This document shows, one piece after another, positions 16,647 through 24,197 of a stretch of DNA of 64,000 bases. This DNA is from Eubacteriales bacterium. GTDB lineage: Bacteria; Bacillota_A; Clostridia; Christensenellales; Aristaeellaceae. The notes below the pieces were generated by a model. It did no database searches. It was not told the origin of the DNA and was given only the letters and a program-made list of their open reading frames with translations. Every line of letters starts with the position of its first letter. Position 1 is the first letter of the stretch. A program made the position numbers and the translations under genes. Location of the stretch: NCBI GenBank assembly GCA_029974035.1, contig JARKQG010000030.1, positions 18,675-82,674 of the forward strand, written 5' to 3'.

Positions 16647-18122
16647 ATGGAGACGAATCTGTATCGGGACATTGCCGGAAGATGCAACGGCGATATCTAC
16701 ATCGGCGTGGTCGGGCCGGTGCGCACCGGCAAGTCGACCTTCATCAAGCGGTTCATGGATCTGATCGTGCTCCCAGGCATCGAGGACGAAAACCGCCGCG
16801 CGCGCGCGGTGGACGAAATGCCTCAAAGCGGCGCGGGCAGGACCATCATGACCACGCAGCCCAACTTTGTGCCGGATGAGGCCGTTACGGTGCGCCTGAA
16901 GGACAACGCCACGGTGCGGGTGCGGCTGGTGGACTGCGTGGGCTACCTGATCCGGGGCGTGCTGGGCCTGGAGGAGGGGGAGGGCGCGCGGATGGTGCGC
17001 ACCCCGTGGTTCGACCACGACATCCCCTTTGAGCGCGCCGCGGGGCTGGGCACCCGCAAGGTGATCCAGGACCACGCCACACTGGGCGTGGTGGTGACCA
17101 CCGACGGCTCCATCCTGGATCTGCCGCGCACCGCCTATGTGGAGGCGGAGGAGCGGGTGGTGAAGGAGCTGAAGGCGCTGGGCAAGCCCTTTGTGGTGCT
17201 GGTAAACTCCACCCGACCCGCGGACGCCGAAGCGCAGTCGCTGCGCGCCTCGCTGGAAGAGAAGTACGATGTGCCCGCCGTCGCCGCCGACGCCGGCGCC
17301 ATGACCGAAGATGACATAAACGCCCTGATGGAGAAGCTGCTCTTCGAATTCCCGCTGGCCGAGGCGCGCCTTGCGATGCCCGAGTGGATGACCGCGCTGC
17401 CGGACGACCACTACCTGGTCCAGTCCATCGTGGCGTCGGCGGCCGGCGCGGCCAAGGATATGAAGCGCGTCCGGGACCACGAGGCGCTTCGGGAGGCCTT
17501 TCGCCAGAACGAGTTTATCGAGGCCGCCGTCTCCGAGGGCATCCGCCTGGGCGAGGGCGCGCTGGCCTACCGCCTCCTGCCGCAGGAGGGACTGTTTTAT
17601 CGGGTGCTCAGCGAGGCCAGCGGCACCCAGGTGACCGGCGAGGAGCACCTGCTCAAACTGATGACCGAACTGGTCACCGCCAAGCGCGAATACGACCGGG
17701 TGGCCCAGGCGCTGGCGAGCGTCCGGGATACGGGCTATGGGCTGGTGGCGCCGGAGATGAACGAGCTGAAGCTGGAACAGCCCGAGATTGTGCGCCAGGG
17801 CGGCGCCTTTGGCGTGAAGCTTCGGGCCAGCGCGCCGTCGCTGCACATGATCCGCGTGGACATCAACACCGAAGTCAGCCCCACGGTGGGCAGCGAGGTC
17901 CAGTCGGAGGAACTGGTCAACTACCTGCTCAGCGGGTTTGAGAGCGACCCGGCCAGCCTGTGGGAGAGCAACCTCTTCGGCAAGTCGCTGGGCGAGCTGG
18001 TGCGGGAGGGCCTCTCCTCGAAGCTTACGCGGATGCCGGAAAACGTGCGCGACAAATTGCAGGATACGCTGGGGAAGATCATCAACGAGGGCAGCGGCGG
18101 CATGATCTGCATTCTGCTCTAG
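16647..18122 (+). CDS. spoIVA: Stage IV sporulation protein A
   Basis: SpoIVA is the mother-cell ATPase that polymerises on the forespore surface and forms the basement layer of the spore coat. The 491-residue protein is of standard length. The Walker A motif GPVRTGKST at 23-31 places the catalytic lysine at residue 30, as in Bacillus subtilis. LVDCVGYLIRGVLG and a strongly conserved C-terminus (NEGSGGMICILL) are diagnostic. AAGGAGG precedes the ATG. This gene is the clearest single sign that the organism forms endospores. Confidence 0.97.
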   Translation: METNLYRDIAGRCNGDIYIGVVGPVRTGKSTFIKRFMDLIVLPGIEDENRRARAVDEMPQSGAGRTIMTTQPNFVPDEAVTVRLKDNATVRVRLVDCVGYLIRGVLGLEEGEGARMVRTPWFDHDIPFERAAGLGTRKVIQDHATLGVVVTTDGSILDLPRTAYVEAEERVVKELKALGKPFVVLVNSTRPADAEAQSLRASLEEKYDVPAVAADAGAMTEDDINALMEKLLFEFPLAEARLAMPEWMTALPDDHYLVQSIVASAAGAAKDMKRVRDHEALREAFRQNEFIEAAVSEGIRLGEGALAYRLLPQEGLFYRVLSEASGTQVTGEEHLLKLMTELVTAKREYDRVAQALASVRDTGYGLVAPEMNELKLEQPEIVRQGGAFGVKLRASAPSLHMIRVDINTEVSPTVGSEVQSEELVNYLLSGFESDPASLWESNLFGKSLGELVREGLSSKLTRMPENVRDKLQDTLGKIINEGSGGMICILL

Positions 18123-18146
18123 CGCCGGACGCGCCGCCCGACAAGA

Positions 18147-18176
18147 GCGCCGGGAGGGCCGCTATCCTCCCGGCGC
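18147..18176 (+). terminator. Hairpin after spoIVA
   Basis: A perfect 11-base stem, GCGCCGGGAGG with CCTCCCGGCGC, closes an eight-base loop. The following GGGTTCAATTT is only weakly T-rich. Confidence 0.6.
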
Positions 18177-18228
18177 GGGTTCAATTTCTCCGCCCGATGC
18201 GCTCCCGCGCGGCCCGAAATGGCCGCGC

Positions 18229-18257
18229 TTGCAATTTCGATGCTTCTGGTATATAAT
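18229..18257 (+). promoter_or_regulatory. Promoter of darA-holB-ricT
   Basis: TTGCAA and TATAAT are separated by 17 bases, about 35 bases before the darA start codon. Confidence 0.82.
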
Positions 18258-18296
18258 TGACACACGAAAAGATGAAGAAAAGGAGGCGAAGACACG

Positions 18297-18626
18297 ATGA
18301 AGCTGATCATTGCCATCGTACAGGACGAGGACGCCGGAAGGCTCGTCAGCTCGCTGATGAACGAGGGATATGGCGTCACGAAACTCGCCACGACGGGCGG
18401 TTTTCTGAGGGCGGGCAATACGACGCTTCTGATTGGCGTCGAGGAGGACAAGTACGAAGGCGCCATGAAGATCGTCGAACACGTCTGCAAGAGCCGCAAG
18501 CAGGTTGCCACCGCGCCTTCGCCGATGGCGGGCGCCGCGGGCGTCTATGTGCCTTATCCGATCGAGGTCATGGTCGGCGGAGCGACCATCTTCGTCATGA
18601 ATGTGGAGCAGTTCATCAAGATCTGA
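18297..18626 (+). CDS. darA: Cyclic-di-AMP-binding PII-like protein DarA
   Basis: A 109-residue PII-like trimeric signal protein (DarA/PstA, YaaQ) that binds cyclic di-AMP. Family features are MKLIIAIVQDEDAG at the N-terminus, the nucleotide-site segment KLATTGGFLRAGNTTLLIGVEED, and the C-terminal VGGATIFVMNVEQF. A strong AAGGAGG site is present. The order darA-holB-ricT matches the Bacillus yaaQ-yaaR-holB-yaaT cluster, here without yaaR. Confidence 0.94.
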   Translation: MKLIIAIVQDEDAGRLVSSLMNEGYGVTKLATTGGFLRAGNTTLLIGVEEDKYEGAMKIVEHVCKSRKQVATAPSPMAGAAGVYVPYPIEVMVGGATIFVMNVEQFIKI

Positions 18627-18631
18627 CCGCG

Positions 18632-19597
18632 ATGAACACGATTTCGTTCGATCAATTTGTCGGCCTTGACGGTCTCGTGCGCCGCCTCGGCGCCGAATTT
18701 GGCGAAAACCGGTACGTGCACGCCTATCTCTTTTCCGGCCCGGCCGGGACGGGGAAGCGCGCCGCGGCGGAAATCTGCGCCCGGGCAGTCCATTGCGCGG
18801 GCGAGCCCAGGCCCTGCGGCAAGTGTCCGTCCTGCCAGCGGATGCTGGCCGGCACCCATCCGGATCACACCGCCATCGGTGCTTCCGGGCGCTCCATCGG
18901 CGTGGACGAGGTTCGGGAACTGATCCGCCGCGTTTCGGTCAAGCCCTTTGAGGGCGGCCGCCACACCGTGGTGATTGACGATGCCGAAAAGCTGACGCCC
19001 CAGGCGCAGAACGCGCTGCTCAAGACGCTCGAAACGCCGCCGGGCGGCGCGGTGTTTTTTCTTTTGACCTCGTCGCCCGCGCGGATGCTGCCCACCATCG
19101 TCTCCCGGTGCAGGCAGGCGCGCTTTCATCCGGTTTCCGCCGCCCAGGCGGAGCAGGCGCTGATTGCGGGCGGTGCGCCGCAGGTCCGTGCGCGGCTTGC
19201 CGCCGTGGCCTCGGGCGGCTGCATCGGACGCGCCTGGGAGCAGCTTCAGGACGAGGGCTATTGGGCTGCGCGCGATCGCGTGATTCAGTCGCTCAAGGCG
19301 CTGAAGGGGCCTTCCTCGGTGGCGGAGGCCGCCGCCAGGCTGGCGCAGGACAGGGACGGCGCACAGCAGACGCTGGAGATTTTGGAATCCCTGGCCCGGG
19401 ATGTGATCCGCGCCGAGTGTGCCCCGGCGCCCGGACAGCGGGAACTGAACCCGGAGGATCTCGCCGTGGACGGCGAGGCGCTCCTCATGGGCGTCCTTAG
19501 CGCCCGTCAGAAACTAAACGCGAACGTTTCGTGGCAGACTGTACTGGAAATGATGTATTTTGACAGCCTGAGAGGATCGATACCATGGCAACAGTGA
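18632..19597 (+). CDS. holB: DNA polymerase III delta' subunit
   Basis: A 321-residue clamp-loader ATPase-family subunit. It has a P-loop-like segment (GPAGTGKR), a four-Cys zinc module (CAGEPRPCGKCPSCQ), the segment VVIDDAEKLTPQAQNALLKT and the SRC-type motif VSRCRQARF. It is five bases downstream of darA, and its end overlaps ricT by 13 bases, so the three genes form an operon. Confidence 0.9.
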   Translation: MNTISFDQFVGLDGLVRRLGAEFGENRYVHAYLFSGPAGTGKRAAAEICARAVHCAGEPRPCGKCPSCQRMLAGTHPDHTAIGASGRSIGVDEVRELIRRVSVKPFEGGRHTVVIDDAEKLTPQAQNALLKTLETPPGGAVFFLLTSSPARMLPTIVSRCRQARFHPVSAAQAEQALIAGGAPQVRARLAAVASGGCIGRAWEQLQDEGYWAARDRVIQSLKALKGPSSVAEAAARLAQDRDGAQQTLEILESLARDVIRAECAPAPGQRELNPEDLAVDGEALLMGVLSARQKLNANVSWQTVLEMMYFDSLRGSIPWQQ

Positions 19598-20721
19598 TTG
19601 GAATCCGCTTCAAAAAAGCGGGCAAGGTATATTATTTTGATCCCGGCGAGGTATGGCCCAACCCCGGCGACTACGCGGTGGTGGAAACCTCCCGCGGCGT
19701 GGAACTGGGCGAGGTGGTGACCGGGGCCCGGGAGGTGGACGACAAGCAGATCGTCGCTCCGCTGAAAAAGGTGCTGCGCATGGCGGTGGAAGAGGACATC
19801 CGCCGCACCGAGGCCAACGCCCTCAAGGAGAAGGAAGCGCTGCGCATTTGCCAGGATCGCGTCGCCCACTACAAGCTGGAGATGAAGCTGGTCGACGTGG
19901 AATACACCTTCGAGGGCAACAAGATCATCTTCTACTTTACCGCCAATGGACGGGTGGACTTCCGCGAGTTGGTCAAGGACTTGGCGGGCGTGTTCAAAAT
20001 GCGCATCGAGCTCCGGCAGATCGGCGTGCGCGACGAGGCCAAGATGCTGGGCGGCCTGGGTTCCTGCGGAAGGCCCATCTGCTGCGGCACGTTTTTGGGC
20101 GATTTCCAGCCCGTTTCGATCAAGATGGCCAAGGAGCAGAACCTGTCGCTCAACCCGACGAAGATTTCCGGGCAGTGCGGTCGGCTCATGTGCTGCCTGA
20201 AGTACGAGCAGGACTACTATGAGTCCACCCTCAAGAAGCTGCCCAAGGTGGGGCGCGAGTGCGTCACGCCAGACGGTGTGGGCGTCATCAGCGAGATCAA
20301 CGTCATCCGCGAAAAGGTGCGCGTGCGCATGCGGACCGATGAGGGCTTTGAGGTGCGGGAATATCCTCTCGATCAGGTGCAAAAACCCGTGCACACGGCG
20401 CAGCACGCCCCCGGCCAGCCCGTGCAGCTGACCGCGGAGGAGATTGCCGCCCGCCAGGACGCCCGCGCGCAGCGAAGCCGCGGCCGGGGCAAGGAAGCGC
20501 CCAAGGACAAGGAAGGCGCGCCCGAGGCCGAAAAGAAGGAAAAGCCCCGCCGCCGCATCCTGCACCCCAAGGGACCCAAGCAGATGAACACCGACCAGTA
20601 CTTCGACAGGATGTCGGAAGAGAAAAAGACCCACGACACCACCGGTGCGGCGGCGCCTCAGCGGCACTTCCACGCCCACAAGGCCGAAAAAAAGGCGGAA
20701 AACGAACAAAAGTCCGAATAA
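19585..20721 (+). CDS. ricT: PSP1-domain regulator RicT (YaaT)
   Basis: RicT is part of the Ric complex (YaaT-YlbF-YmcA). In Bacillus this complex carries [4Fe-4S] clusters, modulates Spo0A phosphorylation and guides RNase Y processing. The PSP1 domain covers about residues 1-240. Conserved cysteines appear in GGLGSCGRPICCGTFL and in ISGQCGRLMCCLKYE. The last 120 residues form a low-complexity Lys/Glu/Arg tail not expected in Bacillus YaaT. The partner YlbF/RicF is encoded at 40.5 kb; ymcA was not seen. Confidence 0.93.
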   Translation: MATVIGIRFKKAGKVYYFDPGEVWPNPGDYAVVETSRGVELGEVVTGAREVDDKQIVAPLKKVLRMAVEEDIRRTEANALKEKEALRICQDRVAHYKLEMKLVDVEYTFEGNKIIFYFTANGRVDFRELVKDLAGVFKMRIELRQIGVRDEAKMLGGLGSCGRPICCGTFLGDFQPVSIKMAKEQNLSLNPTKISGQCGRLMCCLKYEQDYYESTLKKLPKVGRECVTPDGVGVISEINVIREKVRVRMRTDEGFEVREYPLDQVQKPVHTAQHAPGQPVQLTAEEIAARQDARAQRSRGRGKEAPKDKEGAPEAEKKEKPRRRILHPKGPKQMNTDQYFDRMSEEKKTHDTTGAAAPQRHFHAHKAEKKAENEQKSE

Positions 20722-20737
20722 AATTTTATTCCGGGCC

Positions 20738-20766
20738 TTGCGTTGCGTCCACGGCTGTGCTATAAT
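20738..20766 (+). promoter_or_regulatory. Promoter of the zinc-ribbon gene
   Basis: TTGCGT and a perfect TATAAT are 17 bases apart. The resulting leader is about 116 bases long. Confidence 0.8.
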
Positions 20767-20772
20767 ACATAT

Positions 20773-20888
20773 TAGCCCAGAATGAATACCTTGTCAGTCC
20801 CGTATCCCTCCGGTGGTAGCTCTGCCGATGACAGGACTCGGAGAATCAGGGAAGGTCATCGAAGGGCAAAATTTAGGAGGGTTCTTTC
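20773..20888 (+). promoter_or_regulatory. Structured 5' leader of the zinc-ribbon gene
   Basis: About 116 untranslated bases contain nested complementary segments: ACCTT (20788-20792) with AAGGT (20852-20856), AGTCC (20796-20800) with GGACT (20834-20838), and a small hairpin GGTA/TGCC in between. TCCCT could alternatively pair with AGGGA next to the outer stem, so two folds are possible. A strong TAGGAGGG site follows. I do not recognise it as a known riboswitch class. Confidence 0.45.
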
Positions 20889-21182
20889 ATGTTCCAGGAC
20901 AAAACCTTGACTTGCCGTGAGTGCGGCGCGGAGTTCGTTTTCACCGCTTCTGAGCAGCAGTTCTACGCTGACAAAGGCTTCCAGAACGAGCCTGGCCGTT
21001 GCCCCGCTTGCCGAGCCAATCGTCGTCAGTCCAACGGCGGCGCCCGTGGCGGCGATCGTCCGATGTACGATGTGGTGTGCGATGGCTGTGGCCGTCCCAC
21101 CCAGGTGCCGTTCCAGCCGCGCGGTGATCGTCCGGTCTACTGCCGCGATTGCTTCGAGCAGCAGCGCCAGAGCCGTTATTAA
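20889..21182 (+). CDS. CxxC-x17-CxxC zinc-ribbon protein
   Basis: A 97-residue basic protein with two zinc ribbons. The first has CRECGAEFVF and CPACRANRRQ. The second fits exactly CxxC-17 residues-CxxC (CDGCGRPTQVPF to YCRDC). Such proteins are common in Clostridia and of unknown function; nucleic-acid or ribosome association is only a guess. A strong promoter, a strong ribosome-binding site and a terminator directly after the stop suggest a highly expressed single gene. Confidence 0.85.
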   Translation: MFQDKTLTCRECGAEFVFTASEQQFYADKGFQNEPGRCPACRANRRQSNGGARGGDRPMYDVVCDGCGRPTQVPFQPRGDRPVYCRDCFEQQRQSRY

Positions 21183-21199
21183 TCCGTAAACGACATGCG

Positions 21200-21234
21200 G
21201 AGCAGCGCAGCCGAATGGTTGCGCTGCTCTTTTA
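21200..21234 (+). terminator. Terminator after the zinc-ribbon gene
   Basis: GAGCAGCGCA pairs perfectly with TGCGCTGCTC around a ten-base loop and is followed by TTTTA. Confidence 0.88.
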
Positions 21235-21255
21235 CAGAAGGCGAAGGATTCCGAT

Positions 21256-21969
21256 ATGTACGGCGTTTGGATCAATGCCGCTGCGGTTCTCGTCGGCGGT
21301 TTGGTTGGACTTTTGCTCAGGGGCGGCATTTCCGCAAGGTTTCGCAGCATCGTCAGCCAGGGACTGGCGCTGTGCGTGCTTCTGATCGGCATTCAGAACG
21401 CGGTCAAGACGGCCGACATGATGTGCGTCATCGTTTCCGTGGTGCTTGGCGCGCTGTTTGGCGAGGCGCTGAAGATTGATAAGCGGCTGGACCGCGTCGG
21501 CGAGTTGGCGCAGCAAAAATTTGCGGGGACGGGGGACGGCCGCTTTTCCGAGGGCTTTGTGACGGCGACGCTCCTCTACTGCGTGGGCGCGATGGCGGTG
21601 GTCGGCTCGCTCCAGGCGGGCCTCGCGGGCGACGGTTCCACGCTTCTGGCAAAGTCCGCGCTGGACGGCGTATCGTCGGTGATCTTTGCCTCCGCGATGG
21701 GCCCGGGCGTCATTTTGTCGATCGTGCCGCTGACGGTGTACCAGGGGAGCATCGCGCTGGCCGCCAACGTGGTGGGGCCGGCGCTCTCCGACGCGGTCAT
21801 CAACGAGATGAGCGCGGTGGGGGGCCTGCTCATCATCGCGCTGGCGCTGAACATGTTGGAAGCCACAAAAACCCGCGTGCGGGTGGCCAACCTGCTGCCG
21901 GCCATCTTTCTGCCGATTGCCTATCTGCCGCTGTACCGGTTGCTGTCCGGCCTTTTCGCTGGGGGCTGA
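21256..21969 (+). CDS. DUF554 membrane protein
   Basis: A 237-residue polytopic membrane protein of the DUF554 (YdfK/YqgA) family, about seven hydrophobic segments, function unknown. Family features are the N-terminal NAAAVLVGGLVGLLL, the GALFGEALKIDKRLD block and VTATLLYCVGAMAVVGSL. GAAGGATT precedes the ATG. It lies just after a terminator with no good promoter of its own, so read-through or a weak promoter must supply expression. Confidence 0.88.
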   Translation: MYGVWINAAAVLVGGLVGLLLRGGISARFRSIVSQGLALCVLLIGIQNAVKTADMMCVIVSVVLGALFGEALKIDKRLDRVGELAQQKFAGTGDGRFSEGFVTATLLYCVGAMAVVGSLQAGLAGDGSTLLAKSALDGVSSVIFASAMGPGVILSIVPLTVYQGSIALAANVVGPALSDAVINEMSAVGGLLIIALALNMLEATKTRVRVANLLPAIFLPIAYLPLYRLLSGLFAGG

Positions 21970-22008
21970 CCGCGGAGGGCGCTCTCTGGAAATGATTCCC
22001 GTTTGAAA

Positions 22009-22039
22009 CGGCCGGCCATAGGGTGGGCCGCTTCTTTTG
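22009..22039 (+). terminator. Probable terminator after the DUF554 gene
   Basis: An imperfect GC-rich stem (CGGCC...CA with TGGGCCG) is followed by CTTCTTTTG. It precedes the ctsR promoter. Confidence 0.45.
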
Positions 22040-22108
22040 TCCGCCCGCATAGAATAAAGGACGGCGGTAGGGCGGGCGCCGCCGCTGTGTTAATATTGGC
22101 GCAAAACC

Positions 22109-22136
22109 CTTGCATTTCCCGGCGGATCGGTTATAA
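22109..22136 (+). promoter_or_regulatory. Promoter of the ctsR-mcsA-mcsB-clpC operon
   Basis: TTGCAT and a perfect TATAAT are 16 bases apart. The CtsR operator starts three bases downstream of the -10. Confidence 0.8.
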
Positions 22137-22138
22137 TA

Positions 22139-22157
22139 TAGTCAAAGATGGTCAGAA
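22139..22157 (+). promoter_or_regulatory. CtsR operator
   Basis: AGGTCAAAGATGGTCAGAA matches the CtsR heptad direct repeat (GGTCAAA, three bases, GGTCAAA) with one mismatch. It covers the likely transcription start, consistent with autorepression of the operon until heat or protein stress. Confidence 0.88.
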
Positions 22158-22171
22158 TGCGAGGGGTATTT

Positions 22172-22654
22172 ATGGCTCAATTGAGCGATAACATAGAGCG
22201 GTTTATCAAGGAACTGATGGAGGAAGACGCGCAGATCGACCTGCGCCGCAATGAGCTGGCCCAGCACTTTGGCTGCGCGCCGTCGCAGATCAACTACGTG
22301 CTGGCAACCCGCTTTTCCGTCGATCACGGCTATATCATCGAAAGCCGGCGCGGCGGCGGGGGTTATGTGCGCATCGTCCGGATGAAGGCGCGAAGCGATC
22401 AGAGCCTTTTGAACCTTCTGCTGGAGCGGGTGGGCAACTCCATCACGGAGGAGGCCTCGCTGGCAATTATCGAACAGTTGTTTGAACGCCGGCTGGTAAC
22501 CCGCAATGAGGCGATGCTGATGCGCGCCGCGGTAGAGCGCAACGCGCTGATGCTGCCCATCAGCGCGAAAGACGTATTGCGCGCGGCGGTGCTGCGCAAC
22601 ATGCTGGTTAGGGTTTTCCGGAACCTGGAGGAGGCGAGAAGCCATGATGTGTGA
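22172..22654 (+). CDS. ctsR: Class III heat-shock repressor CtsR
   Basis: CtsR represses clp genes and is released on heat or protein-arginine stress. The 160-residue protein has the winged-helix domain (RRNELAQHFGCAPSQINYVL) and the glycine-rich wing RRGGGGYVRI, which acts as the thermosensor in Bacillus. The C-terminal domain contains RNEAMLMRAAVE. GAGGGG precedes the ATG used; two upstream in-frame starts overlap the operator. The end overlaps mcsA by 11 bases. Confidence 0.96.
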   Translation: MAQLSDNIERFIKELMEEDAQIDLRRNELAQHFGCAPSQINYVLATRFSVDHGYIIESRRGGGGYVRIVRMKARSDQSLLNLLLERVGNSITEEASLAIIEQLFERRLVTRNEAMLMRAAVERNALMLPISAKDVLRAAVLRNMLVRVFRNLEEARSHDV

Positions 22655-23168
22655 GGACTGCAACGAAAGGGATGCCACCATCCGTTTGACGACCATCGTA
22701 AACGGTGAAAAAGTAGAAAAGAACCTGTGTGCCGCCTGTATGGCCAAAATCAAGCAACAGTTTCCGACGCTGGAATTGTGGGGATTTGCCGGCCTTCTGT
22801 CCGGATTTCTCGACGCGGTGAAGACGGAAAAGCCGGACCCACTGCCGGAGATCACCTGCGAGCGGTGCCACACCACCTACGCGGGCTTTGTAAAGAGCGG
22901 GCTGATGGGCTGCGCGGATTGCTACAAGGCTTTCCGCGAGCCGCTGGAAGCGCTGCTCAAGGGCATCCACGGGCAGACGCGCCACACCGGCCGCGTGCCC
23001 GGTTCGCCGCCGGACGACGTGCCGCTGAAGCTGACCATCGACCGCCTAAAGCAGCAGCTTGCCCAGGCGATTGAAACCGAAGAATACGAAAAGGCCGCGG
23101 GCCTCCGGGATCAGATTCGCGCGCTGAACGCGCAGCTTGAAGCCCAGGCCGCGCCGAAGGAGGGATGA
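22644..23168 (+). CDS. mcsA: McsA, activator of the McsB arginine kinase
   Basis: A 174-residue zinc-binding protein that activates McsB. Two CxxC pairs form the first zinc site (MMCEDC...CAAC) and two more the second (CERC...CADC). A C-terminal UVR motif lies at about 128-163 (LKQQLAQAIETEEYEKAAGL). Translation appears coupled to ctsR through the overlap, with GGAGG inside the ctsR end. Confidence 0.95.
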   Translation: MMCEDCNERDATIRLTTIVNGEKVEKNLCAACMAKIKQQFPTLELWGFAGLLSGFLDAVKTEKPDPLPEITCERCHTTYAGFVKSGLMGCADCYKAFREPLEALLKGIHGQTRHTGRVPGSPPDDVPLKLTIDRLKQQLAQAIETEEYEKAAGLRDQIRALNAQLEAQAAPKEG

Positions 23169-23171
23169 GGC

Positions 23172-24179
23172 ATGGGCAAATCGCCGGAGATGGACGTGGT
23201 GCTGTCCTGCCGCGTCCGGCTCGCCAGAAATTATGAGGACATTCCCTTTACCGCCACCATCACCCCCGAATGGGCCGGGGAAACCGTGCGGCGCGCGTGC
23301 CAGGCGGTTGAGGGCGGCAAAATCGGCACCTATGCCTGCCGGCTGATGAAGGACCTGAGCGGTGACGCCCGTTCCCAGATGGTGGAACATCACCTGATCA
23401 GCTACGATCTTTTGAAGTTTCCCGAGATCTCGGCGGCGCTGATCCGGGACGACCGGTGCGTCAGCGTCATGGTCAACGAGGAGGATCACCTGCGGATCCA
23501 GGCGCTGCTGCCGGGACTGCAGCCGGAGGAGGCCGCGCGGCTCGCCTTTGAGGCGGACGACGCGCTGTCCACCGCCGGGGAGTACGCCTTTGACCCGCAG
23601 TTTGGCTATCTGACCAGCTGTCCCACCAACACCGGCACCGGCATGCGGGCCTCCGCGATGCTGCACCTGCCGGCGCTGACCATCACCAACCGGATCAGCG
23701 CGGTCATTCAGGCGGTTTCCAAGCTGGGCCTGACGGTGCGCGGCCTGTACGGCGAGGGCAGCGACGCGAGAGGCTGCCTCTACCAACTGTCCAACCAGGT
23801 CACGCTGGGCCGGTCTGAAGAGGACATCGTCAAGACGCTGGTGGTGGCCACGGCCCAGGTCGCGGCTCAGGAGCGCGCGGTGCGCAGCCAACTCCGGGAG
23901 CAGGACGCCATGGGGCTCTACGACCGGCTGATGCGCTCCATCGGTCTCATGGCCAACGCCCGGATGATGGGCGCGGTGGAGTTCATGCAGCGCTACTCCG
24001 ACCTTCGCATGGCGGTCAGCATGGAGATGGTGGCCGCAAAGCTCTCCGATGTGGACGGCATGATGATGGATCTGCAAAACGCATCCCTGAACATCGACGC
24101 ACAACATGAAATGGACGATCGCGAGCGCGATATTCTCCGGGCGGACCGGCTGCGCGAGCGCATCAAGAACTTAAACTGA
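23172..24179 (+). CDS. mcsB: Protein-arginine kinase McsB
   Basis: McsB phosphorylates arginines on proteins, marking them for ClpCP degradation and inactivating CtsR. The 335-residue protein is a phosphagen-kinase homologue. It shows VVLSCRVRLARNYEDIPF, the catalytic-Cys segment LTSCPTNTGTGMRASAMLHL, and GLYGEGSDARGCLYQLSNQ near the C-terminal phosphoarginine-binding region. It lies three bases after mcsA and six before the clpC reading frame. Confidence 0.96.
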   Translation: MGKSPEMDVVLSCRVRLARNYEDIPFTATITPEWAGETVRRACQAVEGGKIGTYACRLMKDLSGDARSQMVEHHLISYDLLKFPEISAALIRDDRCVSVMVNEEDHLRIQALLPGLQPEEAARLAFEADDALSTAGEYAFDPQFGYLTSCPTNTGTGMRASAMLHLPALTITNRISAVIQAVSKLGLTVRGLYGEGSDARGCLYQLSNQVTLGRSEEDIVKTLVVATAQVAAQERAVRSQLREQDAMGLYDRLMRSIGLMANARMMGAVEFMQRYSDLRMAVSMEMVAAKLSDVDGMMMDLQNASLNIDAQHEMDDRERDILRADRLRERIKNLN

Positions 24180-24197
24180 TCACGCATGGAGGTATCT

